Shown: piece by piece, positions 32,208 to 43,596 of the stretch
Layout of the letters: each line of letters opens with the position of its first letter
Numbering within the stretch: position 1 is the first letter of the stretch
Source: Aquarana catesbeiana
Taxonomy: Eukaryota; Chordata; Amphibia; Anura; Ranidae
Direction of reading: 5' to 3'
NCBI RefSeq assembly: GCF_042186555.1
Contig: NC_133333.1
Location: 67,649,555-67,713,554 of the forward strand
Length of the DNA stretch: 64,000 nt
Program-made: the position numbers and the translations under genes
The notes under the pieces: generated by a model
What the model was told of the DNA's origin: nothing
What the model saw: only the letters and a program-made list of their open reading frames with translations
Databases searched by the model: none

Positions 32208-33579
32208 TTTGAGAGACCCTAATCTGCAACATTCAGTTTATAGTTTTTTTTACAGTTTTTATAAAAGTGAAAAAAGTGAAGAAAAAAAAAAAAACACACA
32301 CAAAAAAACAAAAAATAAATAAAAAAAGCCAAAAATAGTTGTGGTTTATTTTTCTTCTCTCTCTCTATTGTTCTCTCCCTTCTGTTCGCTCTCTACTGTC
32401 TGCTCTACTGTTCACTCACTATTGTTCTATATCTATCATTTATTTTTACTATCTTTTATTGTATTTGCTTTGCAGGTATGGTATGTTATACTGTAATGTT
32501 TGTTTTATTGTTAACCATCATTTGCTTAGCAGGTACACCATTCAGCTGCAGCGTGGATTTATCTTATATCTTGACAGCAACAGCGTTTGCTCCCACGATA
32601 CATAAAGCCGTGACTCCAGCGCTGTAGGAGGGGATTTCACCACCACAATTAAAAAAAAAGAGCATATATGCCAAAGCATGGGAGCAGCTGGGGTGGAGGA
32701 GCGATTTGCTCCTAACTTTTGGGGCGGATGCCCCCATGCTTCGGCATATATATATTTTAGGCACAGATTGTACTAAAAAATGTTTTATTTTTTACTATGT
32801 TTTTTTCGTATTTGCTTTGCAGGTATGGTATGTCTTACTGTTATACTGTAATGTTACTTTGTTTTATTGTTAAAGCGGGGGTTCACCCACACCACCAAAA
32901 AAAAAAAAATATTAAAAGCCAACAGCTACAAATACTGCAGCTGCTGACTTTTAATACATGCCCACTTACCTGTCCCAGGGTCCAGCGATGTCGGCAGGGG
33001 ACGCCGAGAACCCGCTCGGTTCTCGGCAGCTGCCGCCGCCATCCTAGGTGAGGGAATCAGGAAGTGAAGTGTTGCGGCTTCACTTCCTGGTTCCCTACTG
33101 CGCATGCGCGTCCCAAGTGGTCCCCGCTCTCTCCTGGGAGCTGTGTGTTTCCCAGGAGACAGTGCGGTGGGGACAGGAAGAGGCGTAGACTCCCATGGGA
33201 GTCTATGCCGGAAGTGGGTGCAAATACCTGTCTTAGACGGTATCTGCACCCCCCTCCCCCCTGAAAGGTGCCAAATGTGACACCGGAGGGGGGAGGGTTC
33301 CGAAAAGCGGAAGTTCCATTTTTGTGTGGAACTCCGCTTTAACCATCATTTGCTTAGCAAGTACACCATTCAGTTGCATTGCAGATTTATTTATCTTGAC
33401 AGCAACAGCGTTTGCTCCCACGATACAATAAAACCATGACTTCAGCGCTGTAGGAGATGATTTCACCACCACAGTTAAAAAAAGAGCATATATGCCAAAG
33501 CATGGGGGCAGCAGGGGTGGAGGAGCGATTTGCTCCTAACTTTTGGGGCGGATGCCCCCATGCTTCAGCATATATTTTT
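32208..33579 (+). repeat. piggyBac 3' region, about 347-bp tandem units
   Basis: Two units (about 32438-32785 and 32786-33575, the second enlarged by a 465-bp MITE) share GTATTTGCTTTGCAGGTATG, CATTCAGCTGCAG, ACAGCAACAGCGTTTGCTCC and CCCCCATGCTTCGGCATATA. A third partial unit resumes at 52422 after the L1 insertion. No protein is supported. Confidence 0.75.
32874..33338. mobile_element. piggyBac-type MITE, TTAA target
   Basis: It is flanked by TTAA on both sides (32870-32873, 33339-33342). The neighbouring tandem unit shows the empty site (TTGTTAACCATC at about 32512). The ends are AGCGGGGGTTCAC and its diverged complement GTGTGGAACTCCGCT. It is 465 bp and non-coding. Confidence 0.9.
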
Positions 33580-34756
33580 CTGTTCAAAGTTTTTTATTGA
33601 AAAGAAGACAAAGTTCAACAGGTAATATTTGTGTGACAAAAAACAATGATAGTTACACAATTTCTTTTTGTGCGTCTAATTAGTAGCATGGACAGTAAGA
33701 TCGTTGTCATAACAAAAGATACAGAAGGTAAGCATTAAAGTAGTACGTGCGGTTGCATTGAGTTTATCACAGTATGCAAGTAAAGATAGAACAGGAACAA
33801 TATATCTATACGTTTACATGAAAGGTAAATCCGCAAACATGTAAAAGGTCAAAACCTAGTAGACGTTGTGTAATCTATAAGAAGTATTACCAGTGATGTG
33901 TCTGTAGGTAAGGTGGTAGTTAGTAAAGAGAGAATAAGAAAAGAGGAGAGAGAAAGGGAGGCAGAGAGAGTCTACAGAAAGGGAAAGTGGGGAGAAGAGT
34001 GGTCGGGGGGTCGCAGTGATTATCAGAACATCACTAAGTTAATCTGACGTTATTGTGGTCTAACTAGGGCTCTAGAAGGTGTTTGTCGAAGTCCGGGGGT
34101 AAAAAATGTTCAGCCCAGGAGTTCCAAATTTTAAGGTGTTGGGGAATCCTATTTAGAATTAATAAATAATGATATTTGAAGTGCTTCACAATGTGCATAA
34201 AATTGAATATATATGAATAAATATAAATACTCAAATAAACCCAGCGGTGAGTAAAAATTCCTAAAAAATCCAGCAATCAAAATAGTGTAAAATTATAAAA
34301 AATTAGTGACACCAAATGTGTAAAAAAATCCACAAATAAATCCACATAAAAATAAATATATAGGGATGTATTCAGAAGGTTCAATTATACAAGTGTAGAA
34401 TCCGATTGGTATAGAGCTTTGATCCAGTCCCACTAGCAAAGCTGTTTAAAAACACTTGCTTAATTAAGGTGCTCATTGACCTTTATAGTAACAATGTTTC
34501 TTTTGCTTCTGTTCACAACCAATGTGAGAATCATAAAACAGATCTCATTTGACAGGCAGATAAGAGAAAAAAACAATCATTGTGCAATAGTTAGGATACC
34601 AAGGTACACAGGCAAACTTCAATCCACTCACGTGTGCCTTATAATGATAAGGCATATGCAGGTTTTACTATAGCAGTCAGCCGCCTTAGACAGGAGCAGA
34701 TTCACTGCAGTACACTGAGTGATACTGCTGATCTGCACAGAGCGTCCTTGGCTCCT

Positions 34757-34796
34757 CCCACGCGTTACATCACAGTCACGTGACTTTTTCAAGGAT
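34757..34796 (-). ncRNA. Degenerate hammerhead-like motif in the left Penelope arm
   Basis: This is the mirror of 43557-43596: CCTTGAAAAAGTCACGTGAC, then TAACGCGTGGG. Helix II (AGTCACGTGACT) is self-complementary. The right core lacks the GAAA, so it is the weakest member of the set. Confidence 0.3.
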
Positions 34797-35214
34797 AATA
34801 CAAGCTCTGACGGACTCAGCTTTATAGCACAACAGCAGAGTGGTTGCCATGGCTACAGCATGAGTTAATCATCATCCTGCTTCCTGCATAGACTTCAATC
34901 CTGTTAAAACCTACTTTTATTAGACATGTAATTCATATGAATATCGTTGGTTTATCAAAACCACGATTCCATGTGTAAAAAACGCAGTGTGTAAAGAGTA
35001 AAAAAATTTATATATATTGATATCTCTAATCACGTTTACTTCTTAAACTCCCTTCAGTGGTCACAATTGGTATAACATCTCACAGAGGGAATGTATAGCA
35101 AAGCATTGTCTCTAATGGTTTTGATAATTGACCAATGCCCCATAATATCACAAAAATGGGGTATCCACATGCTATGCTCATAAATGTATGGAAAACGGAG
35201 TAAACAAGATGACA

Positions 35215-35216
<2 letters not shown>

Positions 35217-35272
<56 letters not shown>
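35217..35272. repeat. (TA)n microsatellite
   Basis: About 28 TA units in the left Penelope arm. The matching site in the right arm (about 41093-41113) is much shorter, so its length changed after the arms formed. Confidence 0.95.
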
Positions 35273-35279
<7 letters not shown>

Positions 35280-35552
35280 ACATATATAAAATTAAAATAA
35301 GATATGATATGAGAAAATAATATTAAAATGTCAAATTAAAATCTAAAATTCCATGATAGAATATTGCAAAAATGGATGATGACCATTATTTATATGCTAG
35401 AACTGAACCAAATATTGCCACTCAGAAAAAACTGGTATTGGACAAATAATGAGAATCTTGGACCAAAAATAAAAAATAAAAAATATAAAAAAATATAAAA
35501 AATAAAAATAAAATATATACCATAAAAATATATATATAAATCTGAAAAACCT

Positions 35553-37211
35553 CTAAAAATCAGAAATAAAACAATTCAGGTCGAATTCAATGTTCAAACC
35601 ATGGGGTTCTAATGTACCCATCTGGAATATCCATTTGGATTCATTCTTGCTGAGTTCCCTCACTTTATGGGAACCCCTCCAATGAGCCTTATACTTTTGA
35701 ATAGCCCAGAATTGGAGACCCCTAGGGTCTCTGTTATGATACCTATCAAAATGTTTCGAAACACTGTGTTTTGGATAGCCTTTTCTAATGTTCTGGATGT
35801 GCTCTCTTATTCCCTTCCACATTGGTCGTTTCGTTCTGCCAATGTATTGGAGGGAGCAGGAGCACTGTAAAGCATATACCACCCCCTCAGTCCTGCAAGA
35901 TATAAAATCCTTTATTTCAAATTCTTGTCCAGTATTTCTTGAAGAAAATTTCTGACATTTGTATCCATTTTGATTAGTATTTATGCAGGCATAACACCTT
36001 TTACAGGGATAGAATCCTTTACCCTGAAAAAAGGTTAAATCAGTTATTCTCTTGGGTGGGTTGGGTACATTTTTAGCTATGATGTCCCTTAGAGTTGGAG
36101 CTCTTCTATAGATGAATCTCGGTTTTTCTGGGAGTATATTTGCCAGAGTAGTATCCGTTTTTAAAATAGACCAATGTCTTTTTATAATCCTCTCCATCCT
36201 CCTGTGTTGTACACTGAAGTCCATTATAAGAGGTATGTCATCTGTTTTGTCATTTACCTTGATTTTATCTTGGATCAGCGCTTCTCTTGAGGTTTGATTG
36301 ACTTCTGTTATTTTTTCTTCTATAAAACATTTATTGTACCCTTTTTCTTCAAACCTCTTACCTATCCACTGAGCTTGTTTAAGATAGTCATTATTTTCTG
36401 AACAATTTCTCCGTAAGCGAATAAACTGGCCCTTCGGGATGTTGATTAACCATGGCTCATAGTGGCAACTCGTTACTGGTATATAGCTGTTCCTTTCCAC
36501 CGGTTTGAAGAAAGTTTTTGTGCTGATGATATTGGCTGTTAGTTCTATTTCAAGATCAAGGAACTGGATTTTAGTCTCACTAATTTGATGTTCAAGTTTA
36601 ATATTTTTTTGGTTCATATTCAAACGTTGGAAAAAGGATCTTAAACTCAGTTCATCACCCTTCCAAATAAAAATACAATCGTCTATGAATCTTTTATATA
36701 GAACCAGTTCCTTTGGAGTATTTAAAAAGATGGCATCCTCCTCCCATTTTGCCATGAATATGTTGGCTACACTTGGGGCATATTTAGCTCCCATCCCAAT
36801 ACCCGTTAGTTGTCGAAAATAATTATCATTATACCAAAAGTAGTTATGTTGAATACCAAAGGCCAGGCTTCTAAGAAGAAATCTTTTCTGTTTAGAAATG
36901 AGATGGCTGAATGAATCCATAGCCCATTTAGATGCTTCTATTGCATCGCTATGTTCAATTATTGTGTACAGTGAAGCAACATCAGCAGTTGCTAACAGAT
37001 ATCTTCCATTAGGGTCCAGGGTCAGAGATTTTAATATTTGTAATAAATGTTTGGTATCACGTAGATAAGCTTTAGTGTTAGGTACTAGGGGTTGCAAGAA
37101 TTTGTCCACATATTCCCCTAGTCTTGCATTGATCGATTGAATCCCATTAATGATGGGTCTTCCTGGTGGTGCCTCAGCATTCTTATGGATCTTCGGGATG
37201 GTGTAAATGAT
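35553..37211 (-). pseudogene. Penelope RT/GIY-YIG ORF, 5'-truncated copy
   Basis: About 550 codons from TIPKIHK to the stop, open throughout, running on past the head-to-head junction into unrelated sequence. It contains ADVASLYT, FIDDCIFIW, the Cys cluster CKRCYAC and the GIY-YIG region VVYALQCSCSLQYIGRTK. It differs from the right copy at only a few residues (for example RMERI for RIERI, NVPNPP for NVPSPP). It lacks the N-terminal part of the RT. Confidence 0.9.
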
Positions 37212-37215
37212 GTAA

Positions 37216-38529
37216 ATGACAATTAATTTGGAAAATGTTTTTTCCACTGCACCTAGCACCGATAAGGGTGATTTAGACACCAATTTTAGGAAATTCGGCC
37301 ACCTAATGGAAAAAAAGGTGAGCCTATGGTGGGACATAGCTGCTCATGAACAATACATTAAAGATAAAATTGTCCCGAGAAGATTGAGATGGGATGTACC
37401 TATCTGTGATGGTTTGACAGATCAAGACGCAACTAATGAGTGGTATAAATTTTTTAACGATAAAGGTCTGGATCTAGTACATTTTGCCTTAAAAAGGAAA
37501 CAAAGGAAATTAAACATGATTAACCAGCAAATTGCTGAATGCAAAACCATACTGGACCCTTTTAAAGAGACAGCACCTTTTTCATCACTAACTCAACAAC
37601 TGAATAAAGTGTTAGAACAGAAAGATGTTGAATTGAAACAAAGGAAAAAGAGAAAATACCTCAGAGATACCAATGATTATCAGTTAGAACAGGTTTTCAA
37701 TTGGCAAATCAATGCCAAACAAGGTAAAACTGGGTCTATAGCCTCATCACCAGATAGAGAGGTGAGGATAGTTAGCCCCAGGAGAAATACATATTATAGG
37801 ACTCCTGAAAGGAGATCCAGGACACCAGAAACCCCAAGATATAACCAACAGAAACAATGGGAACAAAGTAACACACTGAGAGATGACAATGGATCAAGAA
37901 CACCAAAACCTTGGTGGAGGAACAAAACAAAAAATAAATCACCAAGAAGACCTTATTGGAAAAATAATGCCAATAAAAGACCAAACAAACCCCACTATCC
38001 ACCCTACAATTAATCAAGATCGCATCAATCAGGTAATGAATCGCAATATGATCAGGTGGAAAATGGCAGGTACCCCAGGTATGGGGAACAAGGATACTAT
38101 CAACATTCAACTAGAACTGAACCAAGAGAAAATCAATATAATTCCAGAAATGACCCCAGAAACTCCTACCAACAACCTCATAGGGATCAGCCAAAGGATT
38201 ATCGGTATGATCAGGATAAGAGAGATCATAGGGACTATCAACAGAGCAATGGTGAATCTCGAGACCACCAGTTCAATGGTAATAGGAATGGGACCAGAGA
38301 ATACGACCAATACAGATATGCTGATAGGAGGAGCCCATTGCCTACCACCAATAGATACGAGCCTCTTAGAAATTACATAGAGGAAGAACAGTCAAGATCT
38401 TTTTTAGATTTCCGCAGAAACGAAGATCTCCCACCCCTACAGGAATATACAAACAGAGAAAGAAGTCCAAACACCATAAAAGGGGATGCAGAGCAGGATG
38501 GCAAACCCAAAAGAAAAAGAGAGTACTAG
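37216..38529 (+). pseudogene. Penelope ORF1, one in-frame stop
   Basis: A single frame runs from MTINLENVFSTAPSTDKG to KRKREY, broken only by TAA at 38011-38013. The N-terminal half has a helical, coiled-coil-like segment (KRKQRKLNMINQQIAECKTI) and the C-terminal half is rich in Arg, Asn, Gln, Tyr and Asp, as in low-complexity RNA-binding regions. It precedes and nearly abuts the RT ORF, which is one frame back (-1). I do not recognise a known domain. A nucleic-acid-binding, gag-like role is a guess from position and composition. Confidence 0.65.
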
Positions 38530-38621
38530 GGGAAGGCATCTACAACCTCAGCGGCAAAGAGCTCACACGAGCAGAATTAATCACACTGGACAAAGGCCTT
38601 AAATATGCACCAAAAAAGAAT

Positions 38622-40811
38622 TTGGACAAATTCCAGATGTATATTGACATACAAAAATACACTAGGAAATTGAATATCAAGAAATACTTATTATCCAGAC
38701 CACCATCTACATTGAACAAAGGAGTGGAACTTGGCAGAGGAGTACAGCATAGTGATTTAAGAAATAAGTCACTATTCAACCCACCCTCTACAAATAATGA
38801 ACATATTGAGGTGTTTAAAAAAATGGTGATCAAAGACCTGGAACAACTCAAGTTCAGTAGAATCTCGGAATCCCAGCATATACAACAAGGTATAAAACAA
38901 TTGGAAGCAAATAAAGATATTATAATTAGACCGGCTGACAAAGGGGGCGCCATTGTAGTACTAACCAAGGAATACTACCACCAGGAACTGATGGGACAAC
39001 TTAACTATAATAACACATATCTGAAACTCAGTAGCAATCCCACTAGAGAATACAAACGAGATCTGTCCTCTTTGATTCAAAAAGGAATCAACAAAAATAT
39101 TCTATCCAAAAAAGAATCTAGATATTTAGTATCGGATACATGTAGAGTTCCAATCATTTACACCATCCCGAAGATCCATAAGAATGCTGAGGCACCACCA
39201 GGAAGACCCATCATTAATGGGATTCAATCGATCAATGCAAGACTAGGGGAATATGTGGACAAATTCTTGCAACCCCTAGTACCTAACACTAAAGCTTATC
39301 TACGTGATACCAAACATTTATTACAAATATTAAAATCTCTGACCCTGGACCCTAATGGAAGATATCTGTTAGCAACTGCTGATGTTGCTTCACTGTACAC
39401 AATAATTGAACATAGCGATGCAATAGAAGCATCTAAATGGGCTATGGATTCATTCAGCCATCTCATTTCTAAACAGAAAAGATTTCTTCTTAGAAGCCTG
39501 GCCTTTGGTATTCAACATAACTACTTCTGGTATAATGATAATTATTTTCGACAACTAACGGGTATTGGGATGGGAGCTAAATATGCCCCAAGTGTAGCCA
39601 ACATATTCATGGCAAAATGGGAGGAGGATGCCATCTTTTTAAATACTCCAAAGGAACTGGTTCTATATAAAAGATTCATAGACGATTGTATTTTTATTTG
39701 GAAGGGTGATGAACTGAGTTTAAGATCCTTTTTCCAACGTTTGAATATGAACCAAAAAAATATTAAACTTGAACATCAAATTAGTGAGACTAAAATCCAG
39801 TTCCTTGATCTTGAAATAGAACTAACAGCCAATATCATCAGCACAAAAACTTTCTTCAAACCGGTGGAAAGGAACAGCTATATACCAGTAACGAGTTGCC
39901 ACTATGAGCCATGGTTAATCAACATCCCGAAGGGCCAGTTTATTCGCTTACGGAGAAATTGTTCAGAAAATAATGACTATCTTAAACAAGCTCAGTGGAT
40001 AGGTAAGAGGTTTGAAGAAAAAGGGTACAATAAATGTTTTATAGAAGAAAAAATAACAGAAGTCAATCAAACCTCAAGAGAAGCGCTGATCCAAGATAAA
40101 ATCAAGGTAAATGACAAAACAGATGACATACCTCTGATAATGGACTTCAGTGTACAACACAGGAGGATAGAGAGGATTATAAAAAGACATTGGTCTATTT
40201 TAAAAACTGATACTACTCTGGCAAATATACTCCCAGAAAAACCGAGATTCATCTATAGACGAGCTCCAACTCTAAGGGACATCATAGCTAAAAATGTACC
40301 CAGCCCACCCAAGAGAATAACTGATTTAACCTTTTTTCAGGGTAAAGGATTCTATCCCTGTAAAAGGTGTTATGCCTGCATAAATACTAATCAAAATGGA
40401 TACAAATGTCAGAAATTTTCTTCAAGAAATACTGGACAAGAATTTGAAATAAAGGATTTTATATCTTGCAGGACTGAGGGGGTGGTATATGCTTTACAGT
40501 GCTCCTGCTCCCTCCAATACATTGGCAGAACGAAACGACCAATGTGGAAGGGAATAAGAGAGCACATCCAGAACATTAGAAAAGGCTATCCAAAACACAG
40601 TGTTTCGAAACATTTTGATAGGTATCATAACAGAGACCCTAGGGGTCTCCAATTCTGGGCTATTCAAAAGTATAAGGCTCATTGGAGGGGTTCCCATAAA
40701 GTGAGGGAACTCAGCAAGAATGAATCCAGATGGATATTCCAGATGGGTACATTAGAACCCCATGGTTTGAACATTGAATTCAACCTGAATTGTTTTATTT
40801 CTGATTTTTAG
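38622..40811 (+). CDS. Penelope-like reverse transcriptase with GIY-YIG endonuclease
   Basis: 729 codons from ATG with no break. The frame is open further upstream (GEGIYNLSGKELTRAELITL), so the true start may be earlier or made by readthrough or frameshift from ORF1. RT features: RPADKGGAIVVL, YTIPKIHK (about 185), ADVASLYT with Asp near residue 254, GIGMGAKYAPSVAN, and FIDD near 353. Then come a Cys cluster (FYPCKRCYACINTNQ) and a GIY-YIG domain from about 621 (VVYALQCSCSLQYIGRTK, HIQNIRKG). All the key RT residues are present, so it could be active. The product would copy the element RNA and nick target DNA. Confidence 0.92.
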   Translation: MDKFQMYIDIQKYTRKLNIKKYLLSRPPSTLNKGVELGRGVQHSDLRNKSLFNPPSTNNEHIEVFKKMVIKDLEQLKFSRISESQHIQQGIKQLEANKDIIIRPADKGGAIVVLTKEYYHQELMGQLNYNNTYLKLSSNPTREYKRDLSSLIQKGINKNILSKKESRYLVSDTCRVPIIYTIPKIHKNAEAPPGRPIINGIQSINARLGEYVDKFLQPLVPNTKAYLRDTKHLLQILKSLTLDPNGRYLLATADVASLYTIIEHSDAIEASKWAMDSFSHLISKQKRFLLRSLAFGIQHNYFWYNDNYFRQLTGIGMGAKYAPSVANIFMAKWEEDAIFLNTPKELVLYKRFIDDCIFIWKGDELSLRSFFQRLNMNQKNIKLEHQISETKIQFLDLEIELTANIISTKTFFKPVERNSYIPVTSCHYEPWLINIPKGQFIRLRRNCSENNDYLKQAQWIGKRFEEKGYNKCFIEEKITEVNQTSREALIQDKIKVNDKTDDIPLIMDFSVQHRRIERIIKRHWSILKTDTTLANILPEKPRFIYRRAPTLRDIIAKNVPSPPKRITDLTFFQGKGFYPCKRCYACINTNQNGYKCQKFSSRNTGQEFEIKDFISCRTEGVVYALQCSCSLQYIGRTKRPMWKGIREHIQNIRKGYPKHSVSKHFDRYHNRDPRGLQFWAIQKYKAHWRGSHKVRELSKNESRWIFQMGTLEPHGLNIEFNLNCFISDF

Positions 40812-41423
40812 AGGTTTTTCAGATTTATATATATATTTTTATGGTATATATTTTATTTTTATTTTTTATATTTTTTTATATTTTTTATTTTTTATTTTTG
40901 GTCCAAGATTCTCATTATTTGTCCAATACCAGTTTTTTCTGAGTGGCAATATTTGGTTCAGTTCTAGCATATAAATAATGGTCATCATCCATTTTTGCAA
41001 TATTCTATCATGGAATTTTAGATTTTAATTTGACATTTTAATATTATTTTCTCATATCATATCTTATTTTAATTTTATATATGTATGTTTTATATATATA
41101 TATATATATATATCATGTCATCTTGTTTACTCCGTTTTCCATACATTTATGAGCATAGCATGTGGATACCCCATTTTTGTGATATTATGGGGCATTGGTC
41201 AATTATCAAAACCATTAGAGACAATGCTTTGCTATACATTCCCTCTGTGAGATGTTATACCAATTGTGACCACTGAAGGGAGTTTAAGAAGTAAACGTGA
41301 TTAGAGATATCAATATACATACATTTTTTTACTCTTTACACACTGCGTTTTTTACACATGGAATCGTGGTTTTGATAAACCAACGATATTCATATGAATT
41401 ACATGTCTAATAAAAGTAGGTTT

Positions 41424-42935
41424 CTTTCCTTTTAAATGGGAACCAAAATGTATGAAATACTTAGGTATTTATCTTACCCCTAATCTCCAATCCCTTTTTC
41501 GATACAATTATATTCCCATGTTAAACAAGATCAGAACTGACCTGCGAAATTGGTCTAACCTGTCCCACACCTGGTTAGGGAAAGTAAATATAATTAAAAT
41601 GAACGTTTTACCTCGCATCCTCTTTCTCTTTCAAATGCTACCATTGAGTGTCCCTGTGGGTTTTTTTACTATTTTACAATCTATGATCTCTCGCTTCATC
41701 TGGAAGGACAGACATCCTAGAATATCCAGAGAGCTATTGTTTCGTTCCAAATGTTCAGGTGGTCTGGCACTTCCCAATTTCAAAGCATATTACCAAGCGA
41801 CTGTTTTGGCCAGACTTGCTGATTGGAAATATGCTCTTAATTCGAAGTTATGGGTACAAATTGAGTATTCCTTAAGTGGCATGGATCTCTCAATGGCTCC
41901 CTGGAAACCCCGCTCCCACAGAAGCCTTACTTGTACTACCTCGGCTCTCACCATATCCTCTTTAGATGTATGGGATGCCTTACACAAAAAATTTTCTTGG
42001 ACTTATGACTCCCCTCTTTTACCTCTCCTCAATCATACATACTTTTTGCCAGGTCTTCTGAACCCGGGCTTTAAATCATGCTCCATCATATTCTAAATGG
42101 CAATGTACTAAAACCACTATCTGTGCTCCTCGCCCCTAAACCTGTCACGTTCTTAGATAAGTGGAGATACCACCAAATACAACACTTCTTAAGCTCTCTT
42201 CCTACTCCTATTAGGGGCATCAGTGATTTAAAAGATATAGAAGCTATATTTTATCCAAAAGACCCTCCTCTACATAGCATTTCGTTACTTTATAAAGCCC
42301 TTATCACCCTTCAAAACCCCGGCTTCCCACCTTACCTGACTAAATGGGAAGAAGACTTCGATCTTTTCCTAACTGACAACCAAAAGGATAGGATCCTTCA
42401 ATTGGCCCACACCTCGTCACTAGCCTCAAAAATGTCAGAGGTTAACTATAAATTGCTCAATAGATGGCATTACACCCCAGTTAGACTGCACCAAATGTTC
42501 CCCGCCAGTTCCCCATTGTGCTGGAGGAACTGTGGGAACGAAGCTACTCATGCACACATATGGTGGTTTTGTCCTCTTATCCGCCAATATTGGGACCTCA
42601 TTCATGATCTGATTGCTCAGATTGCTGATGTTCACATACCAAATGACCCATGGGCTACCCTTTTTCATGTTACAAAAACTCCCATGAGGTCGTACAAACG
42701 CTCAATCATTCCTCATCTATTGAATACTGCTAAGGCCTTAATCCCCACTTTATGGGGTCAACCGGTAATCCCCTCTATAAAAAATTGGCTACAAATGATT
42801 GACAATGTACACCTCATGGAGAGTATCACCCACAACATCAGAGGGACCTCTCAGAAACACTCTCTAATTTGGGATCCTTGGACAAAATTTCAAACCACTT
42901 CTACATATAAAAATATTATCACACAAACCCCTTAA
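41424..42935 (+). pseudogene. L1 copy 3 ORF2 C-terminal fragment
   Basis: It encodes the connection and C-terminal part of ORF2: KYLGIYLTPNLQSLF, ISRFIWKDRHPRISRELLF, then RWHYTPVRLHQMFP and HAHIWWFCPLIRQYW (a Cys/His region typical of L1 C-termini), stop at 42935. A deletion of about 25 bp near 42077, relative to copy 2, shifts the frame. RT catalytic motifs are missing through 5' truncation. Confidence 0.9.
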
Positions 42936-43434
42936 ACTTATCATTCACACTTAGCCACCTAGCATTGCATTTAACTTCGCTAATGCACCTCTCTTTCCAA
43001 TACATGACCATGCATGCCGGCAACCCTCCTCCTTCCCTCCCCTCCCTCCTAACCCCTTCTCTTCCAATTCTTCCTCTTATACCCTTTCCCATTCTTTCTT
43101 CCTTCTATTCCTTCATTTCCTCTTTCCTACACTTCTCTCCCACTACTTTTCTTTTTAGTGTTTATTTTTTCATAAACTAATGCAATATGTTTATATTCAA
43201 CTACGTTCGGTTCATAGTGCTCACATAGTTTATACTCTTTGCCCAATCAGCTAGTGAGCTGACTTTATGGATCTCCCTGAAGGCAACTATAGAATTATTA
43301 TAATCAATGTGATACGTGAGTACTGTTTTCTTGCTTTACTGTCAAATTGGAAATGCTCTCTATTTTGAGTTTTACTTGTATTCTTGCTGTATATTTTTCT
43401 TGAATAAAAATTTATTAAACAAAAAAAAAAAAAA
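41424..43434 (+). mobile_element. 5'-truncated L1-like insertion (copy 3)
   Basis: It is flanked by AAAAGTAGGTTT on both sides (41412-41423, 43435-43446), and the left Penelope arm shows the empty site. About 2.0 kb, with AATAAAAATTTATTAAAC before a poly-A tail. It is very close in sequence to L1 copy 2 (53355 onward). Its arrival postdates the Penelope insertion. Confidence 0.93.
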
Positions 43435-43526
43435 AAAAGTAGGTTTTAACAGGATTGAAGTCTATGCAGGAAGCAGGATGATGATTAAGTCATGCTGTAG
43501 CCATGGCAACCACTCTGCTGTTGTGC

Positions 43527-43596
43527 TATAAAGCTGAGTCTGTCAGAGCTTGTATTATCCTTGAAAAAGTCACGTGACTGTGATGTAACGCGTGGG
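43527..43596 (+). ncRNA. TATA box plus degenerate hammerhead-like motif in the Penelope tail
   Basis: TATAAAG (43527-43533) is followed 30 nt later by CCTTGAAAAAGTCACGTGAC ... TAACGCGTGGG. Placement and the AACGCGT signature match the other motifs, but the GAAA core reads GTAA. It is mirrored in the left arm at 34757-34796. Confidence 0.35.

Larger units (their letters stand above)
34161..37212 (-). mobile_element. Penelope-like element, 5'-truncated inverted copy (left arm)
   Basis: This minus-strand copy matches 39153-44184 of the right copy (less the L1 insertion there) almost base for base. It ends at the same 3' point and is cut at 37211 inside the RT gene. It joins head to head with the right copy. 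It holds the empty site for the L1 that interrupts the right copy (AAACCTACTTTTATTAGAC near 34909), and a longer (TA)n run at 35217-35272. Confidence 0.92.

Noticed and set aside
38490..38530. Programmed -1 frameshift joining Penelope ORF1 and RT
   Set aside because: The direction fits, and an A-rich tract is present, but no heptamer of the X XXY YYZ type is in the ORF1 frame. Not claimed.
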